A DNA stretch of 9,453 nt. Source: Flavobacteriales bacterium. Lineage in GTDB: Bacteria > Bacteroidota > Bacteroidia > Flavobacteriales_D > Crocinitomicaceae. How positions within the stretch are numbered: the first letter of the stretch is position 1; every line of letters begins with the position of its first letter. The DNA is taken from NCBI GenBank assembly GCA_947461185.1, contig CANHJY010000055.1, positions 1-9,453 of the forward strand, written 5' to 3'. Below are positions 8,298 through 9,453 of this stretch, one piece after another. Made by a program: the position numbers and the translations under genes. A model generated the notes under the pieces. The model did no database searches. It saw only the letters and a program-made list of their open reading frames with translations, and was not told where the DNA came from.

Positions 8298-8737
8298 TGA
8301 AAAAGGAAACAGTTTATAAATTGATTATAGTATTATTGGTTCTAATTAATGGAGTCACCTTATTTTTTACTTTAAATCGAAAAAAGCATCATGACATGCG
8401 AACTGAATTAGTTAATATATTACAATTGGAAGGTGAGCCGAAAAATAAGGTGTTAGACTTACAAAAAAGTCATTTTAAAATAAAAGACCAATTGATTCTT
8501 AAAAATCGAGTAAAATACGATTCGCTTTTTGGATTATTAAAAAACGAATCAATTGATACAATAATATCGAATCGATTACTTGATGAATTATCTCAGAATC
8601 ATGCGAATATTGAAAAAATGACATACCAACATTTTATGGATGTTGCAAAGCAATGCAATAATGAGCAAAAAGAGCGCTTGATTGAGACTGTATTTAGAGC
8701 GTTTGATAAAAATATGCCTCCTCCAAAACATGATTAA
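8297..8737 (+). CDS. Membrane-anchored periplasmic metal sensor-like protein (Spy/CpxP/CnrX type)
   Basis: A 146-aa protein starting at the ATG at 8297; the TTG one codon earlier is not needed. An uncleaved signal anchor at about 8-26 is followed by a helical periplasmic domain. Possible metal ligands are H31, H32, D33 and M34 just outside the membrane, then H59, H102, M108, H112, M114, C120, M140 and H145. The pattern of an E-L-x-x-I-L-Q-L helix, a central L-x3-H, then H-x5-M-T-Y-Q-H-F ending in N-E-Q-K-E-R-L and a P-P-P tail fits the Spy/CpxP and 'periplasmic heavy metal sensor' families. CnrX (about 148 aa) has the same plan and releases its sigma factor when Ni or Co binds. Here it overlaps the upstream gene by 1 base and the MbnP gene by 8 bases. 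I infer that it senses metal and works through the 92-aa protein. The metal is unknown; the neighbour suggests copper. Confidence 0.75.
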   Translation: MKKETVYKLIIVLLVLINGVTLFFTLNRKKHHDMRTELVNILQLEGEPKNKVLDLQKSHFKIKDQLILKNRVKYDSLFGLLKNESIDTIISNRLLDELSQNHANIEKMTYQHFMDVAKQCNNEQKERLIETVFRAFDKNMPPPKHD

Positions 8738-9410
8738 GTATTACATACTATTGTTACTTTTTTGGATCGAAAGCATTTCTTATGCCCAATTCCAATCGGT
8801 AAAAATTGATTTCAAATTATTTTATGCCGAGCAAGAAATGCATCTCAATGAAAAAACAGAACTTGATAGCACAAATTGGATTGCATTCAGTAAAGTGAAA
8901 TTCTACATCGGGAATTTCAGAAGTTATTCAAATGGGTATTCTGATTCAAGTCATATGAATGGTTATTATTTGATTGATTTTTCTGATAGCAGTAGTTTGA
9001 CGATTAACTTCGAGTCAATTTCTACCCCTGACTCTATTTGTTTTTTAATCGGCACTGATAGTCTTACCAATGTAAGCGGGTTATTTGACGGAGCTTTAGA
9101 CCCTTTAAACGGAATGTATTGGGCATGGAATAGTGGATATATTAATATTAAAATTGAAGGTAGTTCAAGCCTCTCCTCTAGTCTTGATAAGAAATTTGAA
9201 TTTCATGTTGGAGGATATGCGTCACCTTACACAACATCCAAGGAGTTATGTTTTAATCCCAATTCAAATGAGGTCGCTTTTAAATTAGATTTGTCAAAAG
9301 TAATCAATGCAGATCTTCTTGAACATTCGCCTTCAATTACGATTCCTGGTAAAAATGCAATGATGTATTCAGATAGCTTTAAAAGTGCAATTTTCCAGAT
9401 TGAACAATGA
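8730..9410 (+). CDS. MbnP-family secreted copper-protein-like protein
   Basis: I use the ATG at 8730 (226 aa), which gives a clean signal peptide (K-Y-Y, a Leu/Ile core, S-Y-A then Q at 20). The frame runs back to a TTG at 8682, but that would put 16 residues ahead of it and deepen the overlap with the sensor gene. The mature protein has the MbnP/CorA layout: an early K-V-K-F-Y-I-G-N-F (55-63), Y-Y-L-I-D-F (79-84), then the hallmark L-D-P-L-N-G-M-Y-W-A-W (123-133) with S-G-Y-I-N-I-K-I-E-G, and F-H-V-G-G (H159). In methanotroph MbnP/CorA proteins a tryptophan is oxidised to kynurenine and helps bind Cu(I). The W131-x-W133 pair is the obvious candidate. C104 and C198 might form a disulfide. No lipobox is seen, so it should be soluble in the periplasm or secreted. 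It overlaps both neighbours, placing it inside the sensor operon. Confidence 0.85.
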   Translation: MIKYYILLLLFWIESISYAQFQSVKIDFKLFYAEQEMHLNEKTELDSTNWIAFSKVKFYIGNFRSYSNGYSDSSHMNGYYLIDFSDSSSLTINFESISTPDSICFLIGTDSLTNVSGLFDGALDPLNGMYWAWNSGYINIKIEGSSSLSSSLDKKFEFHVGGYASPYTTSKELCFNPNSNEVAFKLDLSKVINADLLEHSPSITIPGKNAMMYSDSFKSAIFQIEQ

Positions 9411-9453
9411 AAGGAGTAGCTATATTATTTTTAATAGCATTGTTTTTTTTAAT
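9407..9453 (+). CDS. Start of an exported protein, probably MbnH-like di-haem peroxidase (cut by window edge)
   Basis: An ATG at 9407 overlaps the MbnP stop codon (ATGA). It opens 15 full codons beginning M-K-G-V-A, then a run of Ile, Leu, Phe and Ala, which is the start of a signal peptide. Nothing of the mature protein is visible. MbnP genes are commonly followed by MbnH, a MauG/cytochrome c peroxidase-like di-haem enzyme that modifies MbnP, so that is the best guess. The guess rests on context only; the existence of a translationally coupled exported protein is well supported. Confidence 0.6.
   Translation, partial: MKGVAILFLIALFFL

Noticed and set aside
8682..8729. TTG start giving the MbnP-like protein 16 extra residues
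   Set aside because: The extension would precede a complete signal peptide and lengthen the overlap with the sensor gene from 8 to 56 bases.

Overview
The window looks like a chromosomal segment of a member of the Bacteroidota, most likely Flavobacteriales or a near relative. The DNA is AT-rich. Shine-Dalgarno sequences are almost absent. The secreted proteins end their signal peptides in S-A-Q or Y-A-Q. One intergenic space carries a good match to the Bacteroidota -33/-7 promoter (TTTG, 19 bases, TAACTTCG). All genes I accept are on the + strand. I see no rRNA, tRNA, CRISPR array, insertion sequence or phage gene.

Left part (1-2797): the 3' end of a secreted L,D-transpeptidase-like protein runs in from the left edge. 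A gap follows with a weak terminator, a possible 29-residue membrane peptide and a second hairpin. Then comes a complete secreted S9-family serine peptidase resembling dipeptidyl peptidase 5 or acylaminoacyl peptidase.

Middle (2799-7365): a recognisable promoter drives a tight three-gene unit. It holds a 12-helix MMPL/RND-type transporter, glucose-1-phosphate thymidylyltransferase (rfbA) and a trans-polyprenyl diphosphate synthase. The joints are a 4-base overlap and a 2-base gap. The last two genes are ordinary envelope or isoprenoid housekeeping functions. The transporter's cargo is unknown.

Right part (7414-9453, continuing past the edge): an ECF sigma factor (188 aa) is followed by a 92-aa single-pass membrane protein, a 146-aa membrane-anchored Spy/CpxP/CnrX-like metal-sensor-type protein, an MbnP-family secreted protein, and the first codons of another exported protein. 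From the 92-aa gene on, every junction overlaps by 1-8 bases. The sigma factor, small membrane protein and periplasmic sensor match the CnrH/CnrY/CnrX arrangement of Cupriavidus in size and topology, although in a different order. Their fusion to an MbnP (probably MbnP-MbnH) copper-protein module is the most interesting feature here. I infer a metal-sensing, sigma-controlled operon making a periplasmic copper-binding protein and its modifying di-haem enzyme.
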